Shown here: piece after piece, positions 10,646 through 20,424 of the stretch
Position numbering within the stretch: position 1 is the stretch's first letter
Layout of the letters: the number at the start of each line of letters is the position of its first letter
Assembly (NCBI GenBank): GCA_020809705.1
Contig: CP085834.1
Span: 4,092,001-4,156,000 of the forward strand
DNA from: Calonectria ilicicola
Lineage: Eukaryota; Ascomycota; Sordariomycetes; Hypocreales; Nectriaceae
DNA: 64,000 bases
Direction: 5' to 3'
Notes under the pieces: model-generated
Told to the model about the DNA's origin: nothing
Databases searched by the model: none
The model's input: only the letters and a program-made list of their open reading frames with translations
Translations under genes and position numbers: made by a program

Positions 10646-12737
10646 TCAGTCAGCCGATGGTCCCGTACCTTCAGTCAACATTCTCTCGGCGATCATAGCC
10701 GCTGGATGAGTTGAACCGATTTTTGCAAGAAGGAGACGTGCATGGGCCATTGCGGGCATCTTGGTATATAATAGAAGGGCGGAAGACTCAGTTTGATCGA
10801 CGCCGCTTCCGGTGACAGAGTCAAATTTGGTCCTCAATGAGTTATAGTCTCCTCGCCGCAAGTGTACGGGATCCATCGGGGAGCCGCTGTCTGTCATACC
10901 TAGACTGTACATACCCGATGCACAGATAAAATACGGTATGAATGGAGACACGCGCCGCAAAGTGAATATGTCGTCATAAGATTAAGCGAGTGCTAGAATG
11001 GATTGCGCAGCCTGAGCGCATATCTTATGAGGCTGAATGTTGGTTTCATCCCAAGCGAGGTTGACGAAGGGCCTGAAGGCACAAATAATGCAGAAGTGGT
11101 AGTACATGCTTTCTTTTATTAACTCCTGATCTTATACAATGGGTGGTCTGTTAAGCTTACTGAACGAATAATATAAACGGAGTTCTGCTGCCGTCACGGC
11201 CAACAAGCGCAAAGACTCCCTCATACCAATCAAGACTCTTGGTGTATACCGTTATAACATCACTCAAAGCAATGCAAGGTGCCAACCGAGCTGAAATGAT
11301 AAGTTTGTACACCCACTCAGTGAGCTGGAATACCTTTAAGGTAATGAACTCAGGGTCGAATTGCTTTGAGTTGTGTACCTCAGTGGAGGGAGCTGCCCTT
11401 TGGTTACTTAACTAATCAACCAACCCAACTTGCATCAACACTCACTTGGTCCCATACTACCGCCTCCTAGGCTATCACTAGCGCTGCTGTCAAACAGCCT
11501 CTCTAGACTCAATAGATCCTCTTGAAGTGCATGGGTTGGTGTGTTGAAGAGTAGCCCTGTTGTTAATAGTAGCATGCTACAGTCATTAATATATCGTACT
11601 AAGCAAAGATTCAATGGTTTTTTAATAGCGTACCGAACTAAGGAAACTGCACCACAATAAGCAATAGTGCATGCCCTAGTGTATTGCACCTCTTCTTTTC
11701 CAAGCAAAGACGCTCGTTGGCGAGCCCTCGTCATACGATCAACGCAAGCCTCAGCGAGCTCATGAGCTTTTACCTCCCATCCGCAGCGGAGTTGATAAAT
11801 CGATAATATGCCAAGTGCCTGGATGTCGGGAAGGTTATCCAATGGCTCATTTGTCTGTAGCAATGCCTCGGCTTCGCCTAGAAACAGTTTGCTCCCAATC
11901 CATCCGGCAGGGAGAAGTCTGGAGCCATCGTCATTTCCGTTAATCAGCCGACTTGCTAATGCGAGGAGAGCGTGCACCAACGCTGATGAACAGTAGCGAG
12001 TTGAGCCGTTCTGATAGTCTTGCAGAAACTGGTCTTTAGATAAAAGACTGAATGGCATACAATCCCAGGTTAGAACTGAGTCGAATAAATATCGAACATG
12101 AGCTCTTCTCCATCCAGTTCGTGTCCATGTATCCGTTTGCGAGTCCAAGGCATAGGCATCAAGTGGTGGGAGAGACAGGATAGTCGATTGATCTGAAATC
12201 CCAGACGGGGTTTTGGGTTCGCTTATACTGAGAAGAGAGAGCCTCCACGAGTGTAGTTGGCCAAAGCAAGATAAACCGACTGACTCTCGAGGCGAAACGG
12301 TCCCTGATAAAGTAGCTGATCGACTACTAATGTCCTCCGAAATGTCGGCTGCGTGATCATCCTGGGATCTGGGATCGTCCACTAAGCCATGAAGCACAGA
12401 CTGGAGCGCAAAAATGCCTTGGTGTGAGGCGATGGACTCGAGTAGTTCACCGCGTCTATCATTGCTCTCCTTCAATCTTTCGATTTCAGCTCGCAGCTTG
12501 TTCTTTGATTCCCATGGATCGTGGCTGTATTCGCACTTTTCACCAGCGTGGTAGCATCTTGAACAAGTGGTTTGGCCGTCACACTATGAAGAAATAGGTA
12601 TTAGTACTTTGGCTGCCCTGAAACTAAACATGGGGCGCAGGAGAGATGGTTCGCCGTGATACGGATGGGGTGGTTCAAACCTTGGCTCGTTTCTTGCGGC
12701 AACGCCGACAAGCTGTTCGTATGTTCTTCTGAGGCAT
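10646..12737 (-). pseudogene. nirA-like Zn(II)2Cys6 transcription factor with one premature stop
   Basis: Five exons on the minus strand: 12737-12681, 12583-11634, 11576-11446, 11392-11161 and 11108-10646. The introns are 97, 57, 53 and 52 bp. The sum is 1833 nt, a continuous frame of 610 codons. Cys10, 13, 20, 26, 29 and 36 form a complete Zn2Cys6 DNA-binding knot (spacing 2-6-5-2-6), followed by a basic, coiled-coil-like linker. The rest matches what I recall of the middle-homology region of nitrogen-assimilation NirA-like regulators: WDCMPFSLLSKDQFLQDY, STRYCSSALVHALLALASR, LPAGWIGSKLF, FITLKVFQLTEWVY, MDPVHLRRGDY. The 57-bp intron is in frame and stop-free, so it is easily missed. Codon 499 is TAA (10984-10982) where relatives read Gln in an AQSYDD context, and the frame continues cleanly for 111 codons to a natural stop. 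The call is either a recent pseudogene or a C-terminally truncated regulator. Confidence 0.85.
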
Positions 12738-14065
12738 ATCTTGCTTGCTCGAGCTTAGGTTATGGAATCATGGGGCTTAATAAATAGTGCAACCTTCCGA
12801 ACGCAACAATTTTGGCGATTCTCTTTTTCTTGAAGCTGGCAATCGTCATGATGATATACAGGCTGAATATTAATTGGATGTGATTGGCTTACGTCCGCCT
12901 TTTGGGGTTCTGATTGCGTCATAGGACCCCATGTCAATGTTATTCAGTTTTGTGGCATTCTCTTTGCTACCCTATAGCATCATTAACGTTCATGATCCCT
13001 CAGTGAAGTCCAATCCATATGGTCGTCATAAACCCCCAATCCCTATACCGAGGACGGCTCCGCCGAGAAAATCAAGGTACAACAAATCAAAGGTGCAGGA
13101 AGGGGCTTATTTTCAATGTTGCTGAGGCGGGAGAAAATGAAGATGCTGGCCACTATGAAAGGAGAAGCTGCGATGACTGGATGCACATGGGGATCGGGCC
13201 ATATCGAGCTTAATGGAAAATGTTGGATAGCGTACGTCACATTCGATCACGGGATAAGTGTTCAATTGGGTGTGAAGACCAAAGATGATGATTGTATTGA
13301 TCTAGGATGCCTCCGGCCCCTTTTTTCTCGAGAGGGGTTTATGTCATCCGACGCCCCCTCTGACTCAGGTCAGGATATGGATCTATCAGAGGTTTCGTAA
13401 TGCAGGGCCGCAATCCAACAGAAAACAAAAACCTTACCTGGGTACAGCCTGCTATGACGTCGATCCTGAACGAGGACCTCCGTTTAGCGCGATGGTCAGG
13501 TACATGGATCGCACAGGACGGAGCATGAGGTCCGGAGGAGACAAGACCAAGGCAATAATCTACAAGCTCTACAACTACAAGGGCGTTACAGACCCCGGTT
13601 TTCTACTCAGCTCTTCTTCCGCTCTTGGCCATGTACTTTTGCGGATATGCTAGCAGCTTTGTTGATCGATCCGAGGTCCATTCACCCACGCGCCAGTGCT
13701 CTCACGGTCTATACCCGGGTAAGGCATGACGGGTCTATAGTAGGCTCAAATCTTCAGAGCTCTGCCTTAGTCTTAAAATCTGGCATAGTAAGCTTTTGAG
13801 CAAACATTTTACGTGTTTCAGATCAAATTTACACGTGCAAAACTGGCTCTGCTGGCTCTGACGTCACGCGTGGGTAGCTTATCCTGGCCATCCACTGGAC
13901 ACGCTCAAGGGGTTGGATCAGCATGAGTTACTTATCCACTTCCACCGGTCGGTATTGCCTCCCCAGCTATTCAATGATAAGCATAACGGCCGCTAGTAGT
14001 TGCTAGTCGTAAATGCGGGGTTCACCGTTATCCCGGCGTCGGTGTCCCTAATTTCGAACCACATT
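12738..14065. other. Intergenic region between two divergent regulator genes
   Basis: It separates the minus-strand nirA-like gene (start 12737) from the plus-strand bZIP gene (start 14066), so it carries both promoters. An ORF at about 13116-13400 has no ATG at its recorded start and no family I recognise. No repeat or RNA gene was seen. Palindromic ACGTCACGCGT-like sites occur near 13860 (TGACGTCACG), a good CRE/bZIP-type half-site pair. Confidence 0.45.
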
Positions 14066-14656
14066 ATGTATCTTACGTCATACCTACCCTCAGAGACGCT
14101 CGCTCCTAATGCGTCCTCCGTTTCTTCGGACAATCGACTTCGATCTTTAGCAGTTGATGAGGAGCCTCAACGGTGCAAGCGCCAGGCTCGCCAGGCTCGC
14201 CAGCCAGCGAGAAGCGGGGCTTCTCAGGATGGTGACATCGATACACCGGAAGCCGGGACGCACCAGGAATCGAGACGTCGCCCTTCTGCCCTAAACTCCG
14301 ACAGCAACGGCCCCGACTCTCGCTCGCAGCACGGCTCTGGTACCAGCAGGCGGATAAAGCAGAAGAATCGGGTTGCTTCTAAGAAGTTTCGGGTCAAGAA
14401 GCGAGAAAATGCGAAGCGGCTCAAGGTTGACGAGCAGGGCATGGATCAAATCAATCGCTATTTGATCGCTTGTGCCGCTGACCTGACTCGTGAAGTCCAC
14501 GAGCTCAAGATGTTGCTCTTACAGCACACTGACTGCAACTGTTCCCTCATCCAGAACTATATCGCCAACCAAGCACAACGCTACATCGACGGCATCGAGG
14601 GACCAACACCTTCTCACCCTCATAATGAGTCACACCCTGTTTTTTTCTCGGAATGA
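14066..14656 (+). CDS. bZIP transcription factor, small
   Basis: An uninterrupted 196-residue frame from the first ATG (14066). The frame is open upstream to about 14000, but only with non-ATG codons. Residues 30-95 are polar and Arg/Ser/Gln-rich with a short QARQARQ repeat. Residues 95-120 form the basic region with the bZIP signature NRVASKKFR followed by VKKRENAKRLK. Residues 121-155 form an amphipathic helix with Leu/Ile heptads (INRYL, LTREVHELKML). The tail HTDCNCSLIQNYI resembles the extension after the zipper in a common fungal bZIP group. It should bind DNA as a dimer in the nucleus. The TGACGTCACG palindrome about 200 bp upstream could be an autoregulatory site (inference). The N-terminus is short for the family, so a missed 5' exon is possible. 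No stops or RIP-like damage are seen. Confidence 0.75.
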   Translation: MYLTSYLPSETLAPNASSVSSDNRLRSLAVDEEPQRCKRQARQARQPARSGASQDGDIDTPEAGTHQESRRRPSALNSDSNGPDSRSQHGSGTSRRIKQKNRVASKKFRVKKRENAKRLKVDEQGMDQINRYLIACAADLTREVHELKMLLLQHTDCNCSLIQNYIANQAQRYIDGIEGPTPSHPHNESHPVFFSE

Positions 14657-16293
14657 CACTGTCAGTGGAGTCTGTCAATACGATGATACTCTGAAAATGC
14701 GATAGCGTCTTTAATTATATCTGCCAATGAAATTCTTCCATCCCCAACCCTGAGTGCTCGAGAGCCAAAGACGCTCTGCAATCATGGTTGCGACCACATC
14801 TACATCCTGCGACGATATTATGGCCATAAAATATTAATAGGCAAATAAATCTTCTGTCCCGTATGCAGCTTGACGCGTGTGGACTCAAGCCAGGCGTTCT
14901 CACCAAAAATGTCCTCATTCTGTTGGGCGTCTCATAGCCCAGACATTGCTAGTCATGCTCATAGCCCATTCTTCTGTACGTAAAGACAGTGGCGTTTAGA
15001 TGTTCTTTGGGTATTCTCGGATTAATCCTCCGACTTCCCATTCTCGGGGTACATTACCCTATGGAGATGGCTTTCGTTTTTCACTTCGTAACTATTCTTC
15101 TCGTCTTGCCGTCGCTGATTGGCACTCTCGCCAACATTACTGGAGTATGGTACGGGTGATAATGTACGAGATATATCCTCCCGACGCGGATGTTGACTCC
15201 CAGTCGTGACTGCGCCAATATTGGAGGGTTTCCGGGCTTGCGAGAGCGCCAAATCGCCGGAATCGAAGTACTTTCTCCCCTACATTAGATTACTGGATCA
15301 GCTGGACCTATATCAAGCGCTAAATAGTGGGGACTAGATAGATGCAGCATTTACATACGTCTAACTGGTCATGAAGATTTTGGGTTGGTGTCTTTCCGTA
15401 TATTTCCAAGAGACGCATCGCCCTATTATCACTAAGTTGCTTTGGCTTAAAAAGGTATAAGTTATTCAGAGTATAATATGAAAAGAAGGGTATATGCACC
15501 TTAAAATCTGCGTTATCCTCGGATTCCATCCTGGAGGATTGTGACTGGAATCCGAGAGCGAGAGGTGGACTGTGATCAAAAAGGGAAGTGTTGAAGTGAA
15601 CAAGATTATAGTTATTATTGTTTTAGCCTATCATAGGGATTAGAAATATTCCTATAAGGAGATACCACGTCACATGCCACCTTGCTTAATAGGAAATTTG
15701 CTTGTGTTCGACTCCTCTTTGCACCCAGTAAATCCATTCCTGGCTTGCCTCTTCTAGCGAATGTATGCCATCATTGACTACTTTGACTAGACAATAAACT
15801 TTCAAGTATCATGCAACGATGTTGAAAGATGCGATCGAAGCTTTGGAGTAAGCGCCATCACTAAAAACTTGTGCCATCTCACTCGCCACAATCAGCAAAG
15901 CCATACGTCATGGTGGAGATAAAAACGAGAGAAATGGTGGAGATGAATCCAGATGACGCATGGCCCTCCTTATTGAAGGCATAAGAGTGTTGACTTCATT
16001 GCGTCTTGCTGCGATTTGCTAGGCCTCCGACACATTCTGCTCGGTCGGGATTGTGTTCCTTGCCGCCCCATTCAATGGAGTCGATGCATCCAAGGAAGCA
16101 AAGTGGCAAGTGGGCTGTTGGTACGGAGAGACCTCATATGAACTTGTACAAGATCTCGAGCTGGCTACAGTTCAACGAAATGGATGACGCTTAGGCAACG
16201 CCTCAAGAAACTCGTCGTAGCGCACATGTTGCGGCGCGCTGAGAAGCCTCGAGAATGGATCTTGAGCCCAATATTCCCTAAACAAGATCGCGC
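14657..16293. other. Intergenic region, no supported gene
   Basis: Balanced composition with several ORFs of 60-76 codons on both strands, mutually overlapping and without recognisable motifs. At 15900-15950 there is an imperfect direct repeat around TGGTGGAGATAAAA/TGGTGGAGATGAAT. A gene with short exons could be hidden here but I cannot support one. Confidence 0.4.
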
Positions 16294-16740
16294 TCAAGAT
16301 TTATAGCGAAACCTACACAACCTCCAAGGCCGCCTTCGCCTGCTGAGGGCATGCAAGCTTCGGTGGTGACGAATAGAGAACTCGGAGCGTCGATAGACGC
16401 GGTGTAGCAAACCCACAAAGACGTAGCAGAAGTTTTGGCAGCGAAAAACGCGTGGCTGATAAGAGGTGCTTACTTGGGCTGTGCCCAATAGCTTCACCAG
16501 GCAACCCGTTATCCCTTCGACCGTCGTAAAGCAACACTTCGCCCATAGTCCCAACGAGGCCGGGGAGATCAACGGTACGCTTAGTGACTTCAAAAAGCTA
16601 TGTGGCTGTGGGAAATGTTATGTACTATGATGTAGATTCCTGGGAGCCGTGACTTCTGGCACCATATAAAGTAGGTGGGATCTTATGTACTTCGCCTTGC
16701 AATTTTTTGTTGGTTCGAATCCCTGATGCTAGCGTATGTG
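16294..16740 (-). pseudogene. Gene relic, left copy (5' end and promoter of an unidentified gene)
   Basis: Reading leftward from 16740, the sequence aligns at roughly 65-70% by eye with 23871-24090 on the plus strand, including the blocks GTACATAAG.TCCCACCTA, GGTG(A/C)CA, AGCTTTTTGAAGTCA and GCGTACCGTTGATCTCCC. A TATA-like TTTATATGG lies upstream. A coding-like frame then reads LFEVTKRTVDLPGLVGTMGE followed by VLLYDGRRDNGLPGEAIGHS before frames close. GTAAGC after the GHSP segment could be an intron start. I do not recognise the parent family. It is a relic because no continuous gene can be built downstream. Confidence 0.5.
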
Positions 16741-17973
16741 CTGCCTTACGACAGTCGAAGGGGGATTTGTCCTTTTTTGTTAGCAAAATGATGCTGCCCA
16801 CAGGCTTTTGAAAACAACGCCGCCTGCACCTAATTCTGCGGAAGCCAATTACTATCTGTCGAGTTTAAGGCATGCATGCGTGCTACCACTGAAGGACGAA
16901 TCAGGAGAGTACCTCATGGGAGGCGAGCGGGAATCAGGCAGCTGGGCAAGTCAATCCTCACATGTTTCAAAACCCTTCAACCAGAATCAGCCAAGAGGCA
17001 CGGTTGCGCAAGCTGAGGTAGGGCTGGTGCGTTGGCCTTCGTGGGACAACCCCAGCATCCTGCATGCTTATAGCAGCGACCTGCATCACGACACGTGCAC
17101 GTATAGGCTGTAGGGGTCGTACTGGCTCGGAACCACCTGCCCGTCAATGTTCGTGGTCCTGGTCCCCGTGGCTCTAGCGCCACCTGATCTAACGTTCTTG
17201 CCTGCACCTTGTGGTCTGGACACGCAAAGGCCGGTGCGCATGGCAGCCTCTTGCGGGAGACGTTGTGTTGCTGCCACGGCAGCTTATTTCTGCTACCTAT
17301 GTGGCTGGTCATGTCGGACGATCATGGTTTCAGGTTTCCATCGCACCTGACATGGAAATTAGTCCCTTGTCTTGAAACCCGTCATATTTTATGACGAGAA
17401 GCTAGGAAAAGGGGCAGGCAACATGAACGCTGTCATGTCCTCCATATATTTCTCAAATTCCACGTTTTTCGTCCGTGGACACGGGAAGCCTTCCAGGCGC
17501 ACCTATATTTTGTCAAGTTACGAATTTCGTCTGTGCACACCTGCAGAGTAGGCGAGGTTTATCCGATTGCCCGCAGAACTGTGTCACGTACGAACTCGGG
17601 GCATTCAGGCCATTCAAAAAGACCCAAATCTTAGCACCAGAGTTGCGACGAAAATCTATTACCGTCAATCACGAAGCCTGACTCGCCGACTCAATGTAAT
17701 AGTTAAAACATCAACACAGCAAGTATAAATTTTGAAAACACAACCATTTGCGGAACTAACACATTCCCATTCGTGGCTGTAATACCTCCGCGGATCGTCG
17801 CGCTTCCCTCGGCGCAGATTTGACCCTACCTCCGGTTGTGCTGGCTCATAAAATATACTACTCATACCCGCCGACACACAAAATGGGTAAGGCCCGGTCG
17901 ACAGATTTACCACATGCATTTGCAAGTGATGATATCAAACTAGAGTCATTCAGTGGTGTGCTACACTGGGGGG
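16741..17973. other. Spacer before Copia-2, no supported gene
   Basis: About 1.2 kb of moderate to high GC. Several overlapping ORFs occur at 16808-17394 in four frames. The minus-strand frame 17277-17086 ends in a plausible-looking segment (NIDGQVVPSQYDPYSLYVHV) but has no recognised family. No repeats or RNA genes were found. The Copia-2 target sequence ACAGA is at 17974-17978. Confidence 0.4.
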
Positions 17974-17978
17974 ACAGA

Positions 17979-18099
17979 TGTTGAGGGGTGGTGGCTGACT
18001 CAGCCACGCATCCCCTCATCACTTCAGGCTAGAGCCCTGTGCCTCTGGCACAGTTAGTGAGAATAGAATATGATTGGAGACACACCCCTAAGTTCAATA
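17979..18099 (+). repeat. Copia-2 5' LTR (121 bp)
   Basis: Starts TGTTGAGG and ends TTCAATA (CA changed to TA). It contains the palindrome-like GGCTGACTCAGCC. It differs from the 3' LTR only at a handful of transitions. Confidence 0.9.
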
Positions 18100-18111
18100 G
18101 GTTATGAGCTC
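18100..18111 (+). other. Copia-2 primer-binding site for a half initiator tRNA-Met
   Basis: GGTTATGAGCTC begins at the base after the 5' LTR. Its first ten bases are the reverse complement of GCTCATAACC, the anticodon stem-loop of eukaryotic initiator tRNA-Met, not of a tRNA 3' end. Drosophila copia and yeast Ty5 are known to use this internal primer. Confidence 0.75.
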
Positions 18112-19484
18112 TTGTGCTTGTTATATATTATGGAAATATATTTATTTTCTTTAATAAATTGAATTATATGAAAAGTTGTATTAAAAATATATATATTATA
18201 ATAAAGATATTTATAAATTTTAAAGAATTAATTAAAGTTAATTGGATTTTTTATTATAAATTTAATAGGATTATGAATTTTATTTAGATTTATATATTTT
18301 CTTTTTAAATATATATAAGTTTAAAGTTAATTAATTATAATAAAGAATACTTAAATGTTTTAAGAATATTAAAAAAAGAAAAAGTTAAAGAGAGTAATAA
18401 TAAATAAAAAAGAAAAATTAATAATAATATTTTTTATTAAAATAATAAATTAAATATAGCCATTATTTATAATAAAGGTAATAAATAATATAATATTTTT
18501 AAAGAAAGATATATAATAAAAGCTATAGATCCTAATACTTATATAAAATTAATAGATTATAGTTTTAATAGAATAGACAAGTATTATATAATAGATAAGT
18601 ATTTTATCTATTACTGTAAACTAGTATCTCCTAGATTTAAAAAAAATAATAAAATAATATAAAAAATAAAAATTCTAAATTTAAAGAGAATAATAAAGGA
18701 AATATTAATATTATAATAATAGATCAAAGATTAGAAGTAGTAATATTATTAATAGTATTTATTTAAGGAGATATATTAATATTTATAATAAAGTTAAAGA
18801 TAAATAAAATATATAATCTATTTATATTAAAAGATAGATTAGTTATAATAACTTTAAAAGAATAAATTAATAATAATATTTTTATTAATATTAGATATTC
18901 AGAATATTATTTTAATAATAAAAAGTAGTTCTCCTATCTAGTGGAAATTAATAAATTAAATCTAATAACTTCTAGTATTAAAGATAGGCTTATGATTAAA
19001 GGATATGAATAAGTTAAGTTATAACTTGAAGGTATTATGCTTACTCTTTAAGATATATAATACTATTTGGATATAATAATAAACATAATTAACCTAGGAT
19101 TATTAAAATATAAAGATATTAGTTTAGATATTATTAAAGATATACTTTATTTTAAAATTATTAAATAAGAATTATTCTAAATTAAGTAAAAATAGAATAT
19201 TATATTTTTAATTAATATAAAATTAAAATATTCTTTTAATTTTATAATACTTTTAAAGAATACTATTATAATAATTAATTATAATTTAATATATTAAAGA
19301 TTTACTTATATAGAAAAAGATAAAGTACTTATAATATATAAGAAGATAAAGATTAAGATTAATTTGATAATAATTAAAGGTTTCTATTATAAAAGCTATT
19401 ATATAGTAAAGATAGACTTTATAATTAATTATATATATTTGGTTAAGTTAAAATAATTCTTCTTTTATATTTATTAGGATCTTA

Positions 19485-20424
19485 TTAAATATTGTTAAAG
19501 AAGCTAAATCTCTTAATAATATATATAAATATATAAATTCTAATCTTTCTTTAATATATAATAGAGCTATACCTCCTATTTTAACAGATAATGAAGCTGC
19601 TAAATAATTAGCAGAAAATTCTAGTTATTATAAAAGATCTAAACATATAGATATTTCTTATTATTTTACTAGAGATGAAGTTAAAAAAGAAAATATTAAA
19701 ATATACTATATAAAAAGTAAAGATAATATAGCTAATTTCTTTACTAAAAGCCTTGGAAGTAATGAATTTTTAAGATTAAGAAATTACTTATATTTATATA
19801 ATTATAAATAATATAAATTTTAATATATTTTCCTATATATAATTTTTTCCTTAATAAAAAGGTTTTTTATATATAAGGTTTTTAATATTAAATTAATAAT
19901 TTAAAGTTTTTAATCCTTATAAGGTTTTTTTAAAAATAAATAAAGAGATAAGTAATTTATCCCTTTAAAAGAGGCTGTTAAATAAAAACTTATAAAATAA
20001 TAAATATAATAAGCTAAAATAACTCTCTAAATATTAAACTTTTAAAGATAAAAGTTAAACTATTAAATAGCTGAATTTTTTCTTATTATTATAAGCTAAT
20101 ATAGTATTAATAATACTATATATACTGTATAGAAAAATTAAATATTTTGATTTATAATAAATGATTATAAATCCATTGATTTATAATATAAAAGGCTTAT
20201 AAATTATTGATTTATAATATAAAAGGCTTATAAATCATTGATTTATAATATAATTGCTTAAAAATTAAAATATTGAAATTGCTGATTAATAAAGGAAATA
20301 TTCATTTATATATATAACATATAGCCCCTCTAAAATAAAATAATAATATAATATATACTTATTTTAAAAAGCTTAATTATAAGCTTATCCCTTTTTACCT
20401 TCCACTGTATTATAACCTCTAACA
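19485..20424 (+). mobile_element. Copia-3: 5'-truncated copia element (RNase H end plus 3' LTR)
   Basis: From about 19485 a lightly damaged frame reads the RNase H tail typical of Ty1/copia Pol: LTDNEAAK, then YYKRSKHIDISYYFTRDEV, then YIKSKDNIANFFTKSLG, with only one or two stops. A polypurine run AAAAGAGGC precedes the LTR at 19976-20424, which starts TGTTAAATAAAAAC and ends CCTCTAACA. Everything 5' of the RNase H domain is missing. It sits inside Copia-2 in the same orientation, since Copia-2 integrase coding resumes after 20430. Its frame is much less damaged than its host element, so it may be a later arrival. Confidence 0.8.
19976..20424 (+). repeat. Copia-3 LTR (449 bp)
   Basis: Matches, in reverse complement, the solo LTR at 7945-8392. 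It holds two to three copies of a roughly 30-bp unit around ATTGATTTATAATATAAAAGGC at 20170-20250. Confidence 0.85.

Noticed and set aside
13116..13400. 94-codon plus ORF between the two regulator genes
   Set aside because: No ATG at the start of the open frame, no motif, and it overlaps other frames of similar length in the promoter region.
14000..14065. Extending the bZIP protein to 14000
   Set aside because: The frame is open but begins with a non-ATG codon; the first ATG is 14066.
16705..16730. GGTTCGAATCCC, a good tRNA T-arm/B-box match
   Set aside because: The flanks do not form a T-stem, no A-box lies at the right distance, and the segment is part of the relic that has a non-tRNA-like counterpart at about 23871.
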